From the NCBI RefSeq assembly GCF_014158035.1, contig NZ_JACFXW010000002.1, positions 326,001 through 390,000 of the forward strand: a stretch of 64,000 nt of DNA. The letters run 5' to 3'. Both the position numbers and the translations under genes were made by a program. Source of the stretch: Rhizobium sp. G21 (GTDB taxonomy: Bacteria > Pseudomonadota > Alphaproteobacteria > Rhizobiales > Rhizobiaceae). Shown here in pieces: positions 48,147-56,838 of the stretch. Below the pieces are notes generated by a model. It saw nothing but the letters and a program-made list of their open reading frames with translations. It had not been told where the DNA came from and did not search any database. How positions within the stretch are numbered: the stretch's first letter is position 1; each line of letters begins with the position of its first letter.

Positions 48147-49550
48147 ATGGCGGCGGTCGTGAAAGATGCGTATGCGGCGGAAGAAACGGCCGATCGCCTG
48201 GCTAGGGATCATCTCGTGCAGCCCTGGCCGGTGTCCGGTTCGATCGGCGCGGAGGCGCGCGGGCGCATTCTCGAAGGCGACGGCATCTATGTGACGGATC
48301 ATGCCGGTCGCCGCCTGATCGACGGGCCTGCCGGCATGTGGTGCGTCAATGTCGGCCATCGCCGCCGCGAGATCGTCGACGCCATGGCGGAACAGGCCAT
48401 GGCGCTGTCCTACAATTCGCCCTGGTACACCACCAACGATCCCTCGGCGGAGCTCGCCGCGCGGCTCGCGGGTCATGCGCCGGAGGGCCTGCAGCATGTC
48501 TTCTACACCACCGGCGGCTCGTCTGCGGTGGAGACGGCGCTGCGCTTCATGCAGTTCCGCAACAATGTGCTGGGCCGGCCGGCCAAGAAACGGATCGTGT
48601 CCAGAGAGGGCTCCTATCACGGCTCGACCTATCTCTCGGCCTCGCTCAATGGCCGTCCGCGCGATCATGACTGGATGGACAGCGCCAGCGAGCAGGTGTT
48701 GAAGCTCTCCTGCCCCAATCCCTTTCGCCGTCCCGCCGGCATGACGGTCGAGGCGTTCTGCGCGCATCTGCTGCAGGAATTCCGCGATCTCATCGCGCGG
48801 GAGGGCGCAGACACGATCGGCGCCTTCATCGCCGAGCCGATCATGGCCTCGGGCGGGGTGATCGTGCCGCCGGTCGGCTATCTCACTGGAATGCGCGCCT
48901 TGTGCGCCGAGCATGACATCCTGTTCATCGCCGACGAGGTGGTCACCGCCTTCGGCCGGCTTGGCCATGTCTTCGCCTCGGAACAGGTGTTCGGCATAAC
49001 ACCCGACATGATCACTTTCGCCAAAGGCGTCACCTCAGGTTATTTCCCGCTCGGCGGCGTGATGATCGCCGAGCGCTTGTTCGAAGACCTGCGTCGCTCC
49101 AACCATTCGGACGCCATGTTCGCCCATGGCCTGACCTATTCCAGCCACCCGATCGGCTGCGCCGTCGCCAACACCAATCTCGACCTGCTCGAAGGCGGCA
49201 TTCTCGATCACGCCCGCGCAGTGGCGCCCTATTTCCAGCAGAGCCTGAAGACTTTGGAAGCGCTGCCGCTGGTGGGCGAAGTGCGCGGGCTCGGCCTGAT
49301 GGCCTGCGTCGAATGCGTGGCTGATCACGTCAGCAACAACCCGCTGGCGCTGGATCTCGAAGTCGGCAAACGCATCGACCGCCACTGCCAGGACCTCGGC
49401 CTGCTGGTGCGGCCGCTGATCCATATGTGCGTGATGAGCCCGCCGCTGGTGATCGAGCGCGGCGAGATCGACCGGATGCGGGAGATTTTGGAGCTGGCGA
49501 TCCGGCTGACGCAGGATGAGTTGGTCAGGGAAGGGCTTTGGCGGGGGTGA
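48147..49550 (+). CDS. Class III PLP-dependent aminotransferase (omega-amino acid/polyamine type)
   Basis: A 467-residue enzyme; ATG 48147 with GGGAGG upstream is chosen over the long open frame from 47916. Motifs: MWCVNVGHRRREIVDAMAEQ, TTGGSSAVETALRF (phosphate binding), ILFIADEVVTAFGRLG with the PLP-ring aspartate, and the Schiff-base lysine in MITFAKGVTSGYFPLGG. Such enzymes move an amino group from a diamine or omega-amino acid to pyruvate or 2-oxoglutarate. The operator upstream places it in the amine-catabolism regulon. Confidence 0.91.
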   Translation: MAAVVKDAYAAEETADRLARDHLVQPWPVSGSIGAEARGRILEGDGIYVTDHAGRRLIDGPAGMWCVNVGHRRREIVDAMAEQAMALSYNSPWYTTNDPSAELAARLAGHAPEGLQHVFYTTGGSSAVETALRFMQFRNNVLGRPAKKRIVSREGSYHGSTYLSASLNGRPRDHDWMDSASEQVLKLSCPNPFRRPAGMTVEAFCAHLLQEFRDLIAREGADTIGAFIAEPIMASGGVIVPPVGYLTGMRALCAEHDILFIADEVVTAFGRLGHVFASEQVFGITPDMITFAKGVTSGYFPLGGVMIAERLFEDLRRSNHSDAMFAHGLTYSSHPIGCAVANTNLDLLEGGILDHARAVAPYFQQSLKTLEALPLVGEVRGLGLMACVECVADHVSNNPLALDLEVGKRIDRHCQDLGLLVRPLIHMCVMSPPLVIERGEIDRMREILELAIRLTQDELVREGLWRG

Positions 49551-49614
49551 GTTTCGAACATAAGCGGACAACAAAGTGAGGGGTGCTTATCGATCAATGT
49601 CTGAAGACAAAGCT

Positions 49615-50676
49615 TCAGTTTTGCGTTTTTCCATCAACGGGAGAAGAAGTCGATGTACGTCGCCGTTTTCTAAGAGGCTGTTTCGTCGCATTACTTCCAG
49701 TTAATTCTTTTACTGTCTCTAATATATTTCCGTGGACCGAGAGTTTTTCGAAGGTCTCTAGCGCTTCATCAGACGCGATCGCCGCGCGGAAAGTGTCGCC
49801 TCTATATTTTACCATGTTGAATATTTTGTCTATCGTATCCTTGTTCTCTATGCCAAAATTTCCCTGAGTTGCCAATTGAAGACCCTCTGCCATCAAATCA
49901 ATGTCGTTGAGCTCGATCTGAAAATATCTAATCTCTCTCAGATTTGCCCTATACATGCTGAGAAAAAAGTAAGCAAATATTTGAATCAATATAACAATTG
50001 ATATCCTTGGAAGAAAAAGAATTAAAATAAAAGCCATATAGTCAGTTTCGCGTATAGACGAAATATCTCCCCCGTGTATGTCAAGCACTCCGGAAAAAAG
50101 ACTAAATATAACACCAATGCCTGCGGCGGCGATCAAGCTTCCAATAATAATGTTGGCGAATGCAAAACCTCGAAGTCTGTCAAGGTGCTCTTTGAGGCGA
50201 TCATGAATTCGATGCAACGGTGCAGGCGCCGTCTTCCTCATTTCTGAAAGCCTTGATTCTGAGGCGTTAGATGAAGTGCTATTTGCAACGTTAGATCGGT
50301 CGAGCAACTCAGCGCGAACGGATCTGTCAGTGGAATTCTGGCGCTGAACTATAACCAAGGATGATATGATTATGGCAAAACCGGCACCCAATATTAGGGC
50401 TGCGAAAATAAAACTATCCCCGTCAGCCCTCATTATAGGAAAGCCAAAAAGCTGCTGAAAAACGCTAAGGATTGATATTAACACGCCAAAAGAAAATGTA
50501 ACAATCTGAATTCTATTGGATTTACTGTTTCCATTTGTAAGTGTTTCAAGTAACATAATATGAGATTTCTCGAAATCAATTTTATTAGAATTATCTTCTG
50601 GATCGTCTTTAGCGTTAGCATTGTTTTCACGTTCTACCTCCGCGTCACCAATTCGGTTTTTGCCTTTTTCAGTCAT
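49615..50676 (-). CDS. Four-segment membrane protein of unknown family, AT-rich gene
   Basis: A 353-residue protein from ATG 50676 (AGAGGA upstream). Predicted membrane segments at about 59-81, 90-113, 177-200 and 216-240; an Asn/Asp/Lys-rich N-terminal tail of about 45 residues, a polar loop at about 115-175 with a charged helix (APLHRIHDRLKEHLDRLRG), and a cytoplasmic C-terminal region ending in a basic patch (LRKRRRT). Base composition and Asn/Ile/Ser-rich coding differ strongly from neighbours, a sign of transfer. It lies beside IS630 sequences. No family is recognised. Confidence 0.7.
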   Translation of the reverse strand: MTEKGKNRIGDAEVERENNANAKDDPEDNSNKIDFEKSHIMLLETLTNGNSKSNRIQIVTFSFGVLISILSVFQQLFGFPIMRADGDSFIFAALILGAGFAIIISSLVIVQRQNSTDRSVRAELLDRSNVANSTSSNASESRLSEMRKTAPAPLHRIHDRLKEHLDRLRGFAFANIIIGSLIAAAGIGVIFSLFSGVLDIHGGDISSIRETDYMAFILILFLPRISIVILIQIFAYFFLSMYRANLREIRYFQIELNDIDLMAEGLQLATQGNFGIENKDTIDKIFNMVKYRGDTFRAAIASDEALETFEKLSVHGNILETVKELTGSNATKQPLRKRRRTSTSSPVDGKTQN

Positions 50677-50769
50677 GGACCATCCTCTTAATGTCCAAAA
50701 TTTTACTATTCACGTAAGCGCGTACTCTATGTCAATATCTCGTACATATATCCTGCTTCGCGAAAACGG

Positions 50770-50959
50770 CTCATACGTCCGTGGCTGGCGCGAGAGAGCA
50801 CCGACTGTCGTCGCATTTGTCCCTGTTTTGAAGGCGTCAACCGACCAGCACGCGCACTCGCAGTCCAAGCGATGGCTGTTGAAATCCCAATCCCAATCCC
50901 AAATCGGGCTGCCGCTGAACGCGCCGACATGCCATCCTGTGACGCAGCCAGAACGCAGC
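50770..50959 (-). pseudogene. Remnant of an IS630-family transposase N-terminus, split by a second IS
   Basis: On the minus strand the fragment reads DGMSARSAAARFGIGIG, then STAIAWTASARAGRLTPSKQG, the helix-turn-helix region of IS630-type transposases, with a small GGGATT repeat expansion inside it. The frame continues across the insertion point into 52010-52035 (TCDLLSCVLAASQDG when the newer IS is removed). The rest of the gene is gone. It shows that the element at 50960-52009 landed in an older, decayed element. Confidence 0.6.
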
Positions 50960-52009
50960 TAAAGCGGGTTGCGTTTTTTTGGATTCGGGATTCCCGTTGA
51001 AAGGAATGTGTGGTTTCCTTCGTGCGTGGAAGGAGAACCGCCATGGGCGAGCCGCATCCGATCGAATTGCGTTTGCGTGTTGTTGGGTTTGTGAAAGAAG
51101 GCAATAGCCACCGTGAGGCTGCGCGGCATTTCAGGGTTTCGCCGCGTTTCGTCAACAATATGATCATCCTGCACCGATCGACGGGCTCGCTTTCGCCGGC
51201 GCGCCAGGGCCATGGACCAGGCGGCAAGCTGACCGCCCATGGCCAGTGGATCGGCGAACGTATCGCCCGCAACGGCGAGGTGACGCTGGATGAGTTGTGT
51301 GTGGAACTGGCCGGTCGCGGCGTCGACGTCCATCGTTCGACGCTCAGCCGCTTTCTCAACGGGCTGGGGTTCAGCAATAAAAAAAAGCCTCAAGGCAAGC
51401 GAGCAACTGAGGCCCGACATCGCTCAAGCGCGTGATCTGTGGGTCAATCGTCGCAAGCGCTTCTTCAACAAGGCATTGGCGCGATTGATCTTTGTCGATG
51501 AGACATCGACCAACACCCAGCTGACAAAGCGCACCGGATGGTCGCCCCGGGGCGCGCGCTTCAACGCTCATGCGCCCTTCGGCAAATGGCAGACGCAGAC
51601 CTTTATTGCAGGCCTCCGATGCCATGGTCTGACCGCGCCCTGGATCGTCAATGCGCCGATGAACAGCCGCAGTTTCGAAACCTGGATCGAAACCCAACTC
51701 GCGCCGACCCTGCAGAAAGGCGATGTCGTCATTCTCGACAATGTCCGCTTCCATAAAAGCGAACGCGCCGAGCAACTGGTGAAGGCGCGCGGCGCATGGA
51801 TGCTGTTCTTGCCTGCTTATTCCCCCGACCTGAACCCGATCGAGATGGCCTTCTCGAAACTCAAGACGCTGCTGCGGAAGCGAGCGGCGCGAACATTCGA
51901 CGACATAACCAAAGCCCTCGGCGACATTGTCGGCCTATTCTCCGTGACAGATTGTCAAAACTTCTTCAGGGCAGCTGGATATGAGGCAGAATAGATGCGA
52001 CACGTTTTA
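50960..52009 (+). mobile_element. IS630-family insertion sequence
   Basis: An element of about 1050 bases bounded by TA at 50960-50961 and 52008-52009, the target duplication of IS630/Tc1 elements. Imperfect inverted ends agree: left TAAAGCGGGTTGCGTTTTTT, right (reverse complement) TAAAACGTGTCGCATCTATT. Inside is one transposase gene in two overlapping frames. It is more GC-rich than the surrounding island. Ends were judged by eye and the TA assignment could be off by a few bases. Confidence 0.78.
51043..51994 (+). CDS. IS630-family transposase, two frames joined at a run of eight A
   Basis: The first frame (ATG 51043, AAGGAG upstream) encodes the DNA-binding part with SHREAARHFRVSPRFVNNM and ends at 51435. 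The second frame carries the catalytic part: FVDETSTNTQ (first Asp), VILDNVRFHKS (second Asp) and YSPDLNPIEMAFSKLK (Glu), the DDE triad of the family, and ends at 51994. The frames meet at A8 (51379-51386); reading seven A gives SNKKSLKASEQLRPDI, a normal IS630 sequence. Transcript slippage or ribosomal shifting at the A run is the likely way to make the full protein of about 317 residues. Confidence 0.83.
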
Positions 52010-52036
52010 AGCAAATCACAAGTCGGAGCGATGGAA

Positions 52037-52285
52037 TCAGAATTCGGCATCCAAGGGAATCCTTAACGCTATTCCGCGTTCATCGGATGCGCTCTGAAAC
52101 TCAATTTTTTCCGAAATTGTGATAGTATCGTCTATCTCGAAGCCCATTATATTTTCAGAAGTCTTGTTGGTAGGGGTTATTTCAGTGCTTTTGTACAGCC
52201 GTAATTGCGGGAGTTTACGTGGTAGTAATATCAGGCGGTATCGTTTATATAACAGGATTTCTAGAATAATAACGCTGTACTTATA
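52037..52285 (-). pseudogene. Possible broken small gene in the AT-rich island
   Basis: An 82-codon stretch on the minus strand, ending at 52037, reads like protein: ILLYKRYRLILLPRKLPQL near the start and MGFEIDDTITISEKIEFQSA near the end. It lacks a good start; an ATG at 52306 is separated from it by an in-frame TGA at 52286-52288. A damaged host or phage gene is possible, as is chance. The plus-strand frame over the same bases looks less protein-like. Confidence 0.3.
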
Positions 52286-52542
52286 TCAACAGTCCAGAGA
52301 AGCCATAAAAGCTTTATATCTATTTGGGCGATGTTTCATCAAAAGTACCCGCCCCCGGAATTTCCAATGCGGTATGACGCTAAGTTCGGTTCAAGTGGAA
52401 AACGGTGACGTCGCAAAAATCCGGAGTAAAGCGACGCTTATTTTCTTGACTCTTGCAACGTCGTAATAAGGGAGTTTTCGGCAGCAGCAATTTCCGCTAC
52501 TGGCGCAAAGCCGGCAAACAGCCAGCTTCTTTCCTCCGTCCT

Positions 52543-52665
52543 CTACCGCTTCCTATCCTGATCGCGATGCCATTTGATCGCATAGAACATGCCAACCCCC
52601 AGCACGGCGATCTTGAGCGGGAAAAACACGATGGGGAACCAATCCCAGATGTCGGACGACTGCAT
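52543..52665 (-). CDS. Small single-pass membrane protein, 40 residues
   Basis: ATG 52665 encodes MQSSDIWDWFPIVFFPLKIA and then VLGVGMFYAIKWHRDQDRKR. One membrane segment spans about residues 9-31, followed by a basic cytoplasmic tail, the layout of small respiratory or transporter accessory subunits. AAGGG lies about 13 bases upstream. It is in GC-rich host DNA just outside the island, downstream of the DUF982 gene on the same strand. No family is recognised. Confidence 0.55.
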   Translation of the reverse strand: MQSSDIWDWFPIVFFPLKIAVLGVGMFYAIKWHRDQDRKR

Positions 52666-52751
52666 ATCATTTTGACCCTTGTTAAGTGAGGGAGCCCTAC
52701 GCCCAAATGGGGTCTCGCGACAGCGGCCATGTTGACGCAGAGAGGCGCCCG

Positions 52752-52997
52752 TCACTCCCGCATCTCGATTTGCGCCTCGCGCGCCGCTGCAATGAAGGCC
52801 ATGCGGGCGTCTTCGGGCTTTTTCTTGCCCTTGATGGCGGCTTCGATCACCGTCAGCGCCCGGTCGAGCGCCGGGCCGTCTTCGAGCGGCCAGTCCTCGA
52901 TCAGCGCCCAGGAGGCTTCCCGGAGATTGCGGATCGTGGTGAATGTGCCAGGGCCTTCGAGCGCCAGGGTCACGGGTTTGGTCCAGTCTTCGCTCAC
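52752..52997 (-). CDS. DUF982 family protein
   Basis: An 81-residue protein with the family pattern: RNLREASWALIEDWPLEDGP, then ALDRALTVIEAAIKGKKKPEDARMAF split around the helix, ending FIAAAREAQIEM. DUF982 proteins are common in Rhizobiales and have no known function. It follows the Rieske gene by 96 bases on the same strand, the gap holding a strong inverted repeat GCCCCCTC/GAGGGGGC at about 53023-53063. Confidence 0.85.
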   Translation of the reverse strand: MSEDWTKPVTLALEGPGTFTTIRNLREASWALIEDWPLEDGPALDRALTVIEAAIKGKKKPEDARMAFIAAAREAQIEMRE

Positions 52998-53093
52998 AGA
53001 AGAATCTCCAGCTTGATGATGCCCCCTCCTAGCATCGATCCGTGCGGATGATGAGAGGGGGCGTGATTTTGCTGAAGCGGCTGGCGCGCGCCG

Positions 53094-54307
53094 TCAGGGC
53101 AGGGGCGCAGGCGGCGCAAGGCGGAGCGCGGCGTTGACGGCGTCCATGTCGCTCTCGGCGGGGCGGCGTCGAGCGTCATCACCGGCAGCGCTCGGCGGAG
53201 ATGATCGTGATGGGTGCGCACGCCATATTCGAGATCGGAGAGAAAGAAGCTCGAAAAATTCTTCGACGCCATCGCCTCGTTCGACCAGACGGTCAGTTGC
53301 ACGTCCTCCGCCATCGTGTCGCGGTCGATGCGGGCGGCGAGATAGCGGGCGAGCCGCTGGCGGCGGTCTTCCTCGGGATAGCGATAGACCGCGCCGCGCA
53401 GCAGCGTCTCGCCGGTCGAAAGCGGAAATTCCTGGTAGAACTGAATGGCCTCAGGGGTGACGGCGATAACAGTGTTGGGAAACAGGCCGTAATATATCCA
53501 GGCCTTTTCCAGCGTCTCCGGCAGGCCGATCGAGTTTTTCGACAGTTTCACATAGTTGCGCACGCTCCAGCGCCTGCCGGCATGGGGATTGTAGGTGGCG
53601 AAGGACCGGCAGACGCCATCGACGAAGGGCTCGTCGTAATAGTTCGAGCCATAGAGATCCTGCAGCGCCGGATGCGCCATGGCGACGTGATAGCCCTCAT
53701 TGTCGACGTCGCGCACCGACTTCCAATTGACCGGCGAGGTCTGCGTCCAGAGCTTGCCGACAGGCACGGCCGTATCCGTCCGGTAATGGGCGAGCTGCTC
53801 GTGATAGGGGGCCATGAGATCAGCGATGGCGGGCTGATCGCCGGCGGCGACGCGGATGAAGACGAAACCGAGCCAGACCTCGCAATCGATTTCGCTGAGG
53901 CCGAATTCGCGCTTGTCGAGCGGCGGAAAGGTGTCCGGCCGCGCCGGCCCGCGCAGCGTGCCGTCGAGATTATACACCCAGCCATGAAACGGACAGACCA
54001 GCGCATTGCGGCAGACGCCTTTCTCGTCGGCGACGAGCCGGGAGCCGCGATGCTTGCAGATATTGTGAAACGCCCTGATTGCGCCATCCTGCCCGCGCAG
54101 CACCAGCGCCCGCTCTCCGACGATGTCCAGCGTGATGTAGCTGCCGGGCGTGGGCAGGTCGGAGACATGGCAGGCGAGCTGCCACATACGCCTGAACACA
54201 TGCTCCTTTTCGAGCTCCAGCAGAGCGGGGCTGTGATAGGTCCAGCCAGGCAGTCCGCGTCGATCCCAGCCCTGGGGCGGTGCGGCAATCTTGGTCTGCA
54301 TCGTCAT
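53094..54307 (-). CDS. Rieske non-haem iron oxygenase, alpha subunit (frameshifted near the end as sequenced)
   Basis: About 405 residues from ATG 54307 (AAGGA upstream). The Rieske cluster ligands are C84, H86, C105 and H108 in CKHRGSR and CPFHGW. The mononuclear iron site is in VRDVDNEGYHVAMAHPAL (histidines five apart). Such enzymes hydroxylate or demethylate, and the single-component look resembles betaine or carnitine oxygenases (GbcA/CntA group). After VMTLDAAP the frame turns to low-complexity Arg/Pro; one extra base in GGGG 53160-53163 gives AESDMDAVNAALRL and a stop at 53094. A BetI-like operator stands 20 bases upstream. Confidence 0.85.
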
Positions 54308-54326
54308 CGACCTGATCCTTATTTGC

Positions 54327-54340
54327 TGAACGTCCATTCA
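54327..54340. promoter_or_regulatory. Operator, BetI-like palindrome, copy 3
   Basis: TGAACGTCCATTCA, followed by ATATAATTGAA, nearly the same as the sequence after copy 2. It lies 20 bases upstream of the Rieske oxygenase start, where a bound repressor would block transcription. The remaining 54341-54515 gap holds no recognised gene. Confidence 0.72.
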
Positions 54341-54515
54341 ATATAATTGAAAAGTGGGAATGAAGTCAATTCGGTAAGAGGATTAGAAATCCGTGGTCGA
54401 AGGCGGTTGTCCGGTCACGGGATTTTTGTGAATGTTCAAGGGGATGGGCGTATTGCGCGCCTTTCGGCCGCTGCAGCCATCTGCTAGAGGTCGACGCCAT
54501 GGGAGGAAGGGCCTC

Positions 54516-56838
54516 TTGATCGAGAAAATTACATCCATCGCCTGCGCGGCGATCGGGCTCATGCTGGCGCGGCAGGGATGGACGCTTGTGTCGCTGGGCG
54601 GCAGCCCGCCTATGTTTCGATCGGCGTCGCCTATCTCGTGACGTCCCTGCTGCTATGGCGGCGCGATCCCGTCGCGCTGCCGGTTTTCGGTCTGGTGGTC
54701 GTGGGGGTGCTGGCATGGGCGATCGCCGAGACCGGGTTGGACTGGTGGGGGCTGTCGCCCCGTATCGGTCTCGTCGTTTTGACGGGTCTGTGGCTGTCGG
54801 CCCCGTGGTTGCGGAAGCGGCTCGACCGGCGCACATTCGTGACGCCGCGCATCGGCTATATCGGTTATCCCCTGGCCCTGGTCGCCGTCGTCGTGGCGAT
54901 CGGTGAATTCTCGAGTTACGACCTCGCGCCGCAGGCGGCGCTCGCGAAGGCCCCGGCGCCGGCTGCGGATGCGCCCGGCGCCGATTGGCCGCAATATGGC
55001 GGCTCGCTGGCGGGGCAACGCTTTTCCACGCTCGACCGGATCACGCCCGACAATATCGGTTTGCTGGAGGAAGCGTGGCGTTACCGGACCGGAGACAAGA
55101 AGCGCGGCAAGGAAGTCGTGGAAGCCAGCTACCAGGCGACGCCGCTCAAAATCGGCAACCGGCTCTATCTCTGCACCCCGCATAGCCAGGTCATCGCGCT
55201 CGATGCGACGACGGGGCGGGAGATCTGGCGCTTCGACGCGGTCAAACACGTCAAGGCGGCCCCTCGCAGTCAGAGCTGCCGCGGCGTTTCTTATTTTCAC
55301 GACGCTGGGCAGCCTGACGGGCCATGCAGCCAGAGGATTTTCCTGCCCGCAGCCGGCGGCCGCCTGACTGCGATCGACGCGGAAACCGGCGCGCTATGCC
55401 GAAGCTTCGCAGACAATGGCGTCGTCGATCTGCTGCGCGGCCTGCCGCATGCGGAAACCGGCTTCTTCTACAATACATCCCCGCCGGTAATCGCCAAGGG
55501 CAGGATCATCATCGGCGGCGCGGTCAGCGACAGCGCTGGACTGAACGCTCCCTCCGGCGTGATCCGCGCCTATGACGCAGTCACGGGCCGGCTTCTGTGG
55601 AACTGGGACTCCGGCAATCCCGACGCCACCCAGCCGCTCGGCGATGGCGAATTCTACACGGCGGGTTCGCCCAACAGCTGGTCGATTTCCTCGGCCGACG
55701 AGGACCTCGGACTGGTCTATGCGCCGATGGGCAATCGCCCTCCGGATCAGATGGGACAAGGGCGCAGCGCGTCGATGGAGAAGTTCTCCTCAGCCATCGT
55801 GGCGCTCGACGTCGAAACGGGCAGGGCGCGCTGGTCCTTCCAGACGGTGCGGCATGACCTCTGGGACATGGACGTTCCGGCGCAGCCCTCGCTCTTCTCC
55901 TTCCGCGCCGCCTCCGGCGAAATGGTCCCGGCGCTCGCCGCGCCCACCAAGCAGGGCGACATCTATGTGCTGGACCGGCGGACCGGCGCGCCCCTGCTGC
56001 CCGTCGGCGAGGCGGAGGCGCCGGCGAGCCTGATTGCGGGAGAACAGACCGCGCCTCGGCAGCCTTTTTCGACCCTGTCCTTCTCGCCGCCGCCGTTGAC
56101 CGAGGCGGATATGTGGGGTGTGACGCTGTTCGACCAGCTCTCCTGCCGCATCCGGTTTCACTCCCGCCGCTACCAAGGGCGCTATACGCCGCCCTCGCAG
56201 CAGGGAACGATCGTCTATCCCGGAAATTTCGGCGTCTTCAACTGGGGCGGGATCGCGGTCGACCCCGAACGCCGCATCCTGTTCGGCATGCCGACCTATC
56301 TGGCTTATGTGGCGCGGCTGGTGCCGCATGAGAAGCCGAAGGAGACCCCGCCGAAGCGCATGAAGAGCGTGCTGATCGACAATGCCGGGCTGCGTTACAG
56401 CGTGCGTCTCGGACCCTTCGTGGGACCGCTCGGCCTACCCTGCCAGGCGCCGCCATGGGGCTACGTCGCCAGCGCCGATCTCGATACGGGGGCGCTGCGC
56501 TACAAACGCGTCAACGGCACCGTGCGCGATCTGGCGCCGGTTCCGCTGCGTTTCGAAATGGGCGTTCCCGGCATCGGCGGGCCGATCGTCACGCGCGGAG
56601 GCGTGGCTTTTCTGGCTGCGACGCTTGACGATTACATCCGCGGCTACGATGTCGCCAGCGGCGAGGAGCTGTGGCGCGCCAGGCTGCCCGCGGGGGACAG
56701 GCGACGCCGATGACCTATCTCGACGCGAATGGCGATCAGATCGTGGTGATCGTCGCCGGTGGCCATGCGGCGCTCGAAACCACGCCTGGCGACTACGTCA
56801 TCGCCTATCGACTTCCAAAAAATCTGCAGGAACCCTAA
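54516..56838 (+). CDS. Membrane-bound PQQ-dependent dehydrogenase, glucose/quinate type (two frameshifts as sequenced)
   Basis: About 775 residues, the usual size for Gcd-type enzymes. Start TTG 54516 behind GGAGGAAGG. An N-terminal anchor of about five membrane segments is followed by the periplasmic propeller: DWPQYGGSLAGQRFSTLDRI, ASYQATPLKIGNRLYLCTPH, FYTAGSPNSWSISSADEDLG, and WDMDVPAQPSLF. Two frame changes are repaired by one extra C at 54605-54607 (GGSPAYVSIGV) and one extra G at 56692-56696 (PAGGQATPMTYLDANG), giving an end at 56838. It passes electrons to ubiquinone. The substrate is glucose, quinate or shikimate; the sequence alone does not decide. Confidence 0.85.

Noticed and set aside
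52119..52466. 115-codon plus-strand frame in the AT-rich island
   Set aside because: No ribosome site and a protein-like sequence on the opposite strand; not convincing as coding.
52453..52689. 78-codon plus-strand frame before the DUF982 gene
   Set aside because: Opposes the 40-residue membrane protein, which has a cleaner hydrophobic profile.
53023..53063. GCCCCCTC/GAGGGGGC inverted repeat as a terminator of the Rieske gene
   Set aside because: A strong stem but no T-run on the minus strand; left as a structural note in the DUF982 entry.
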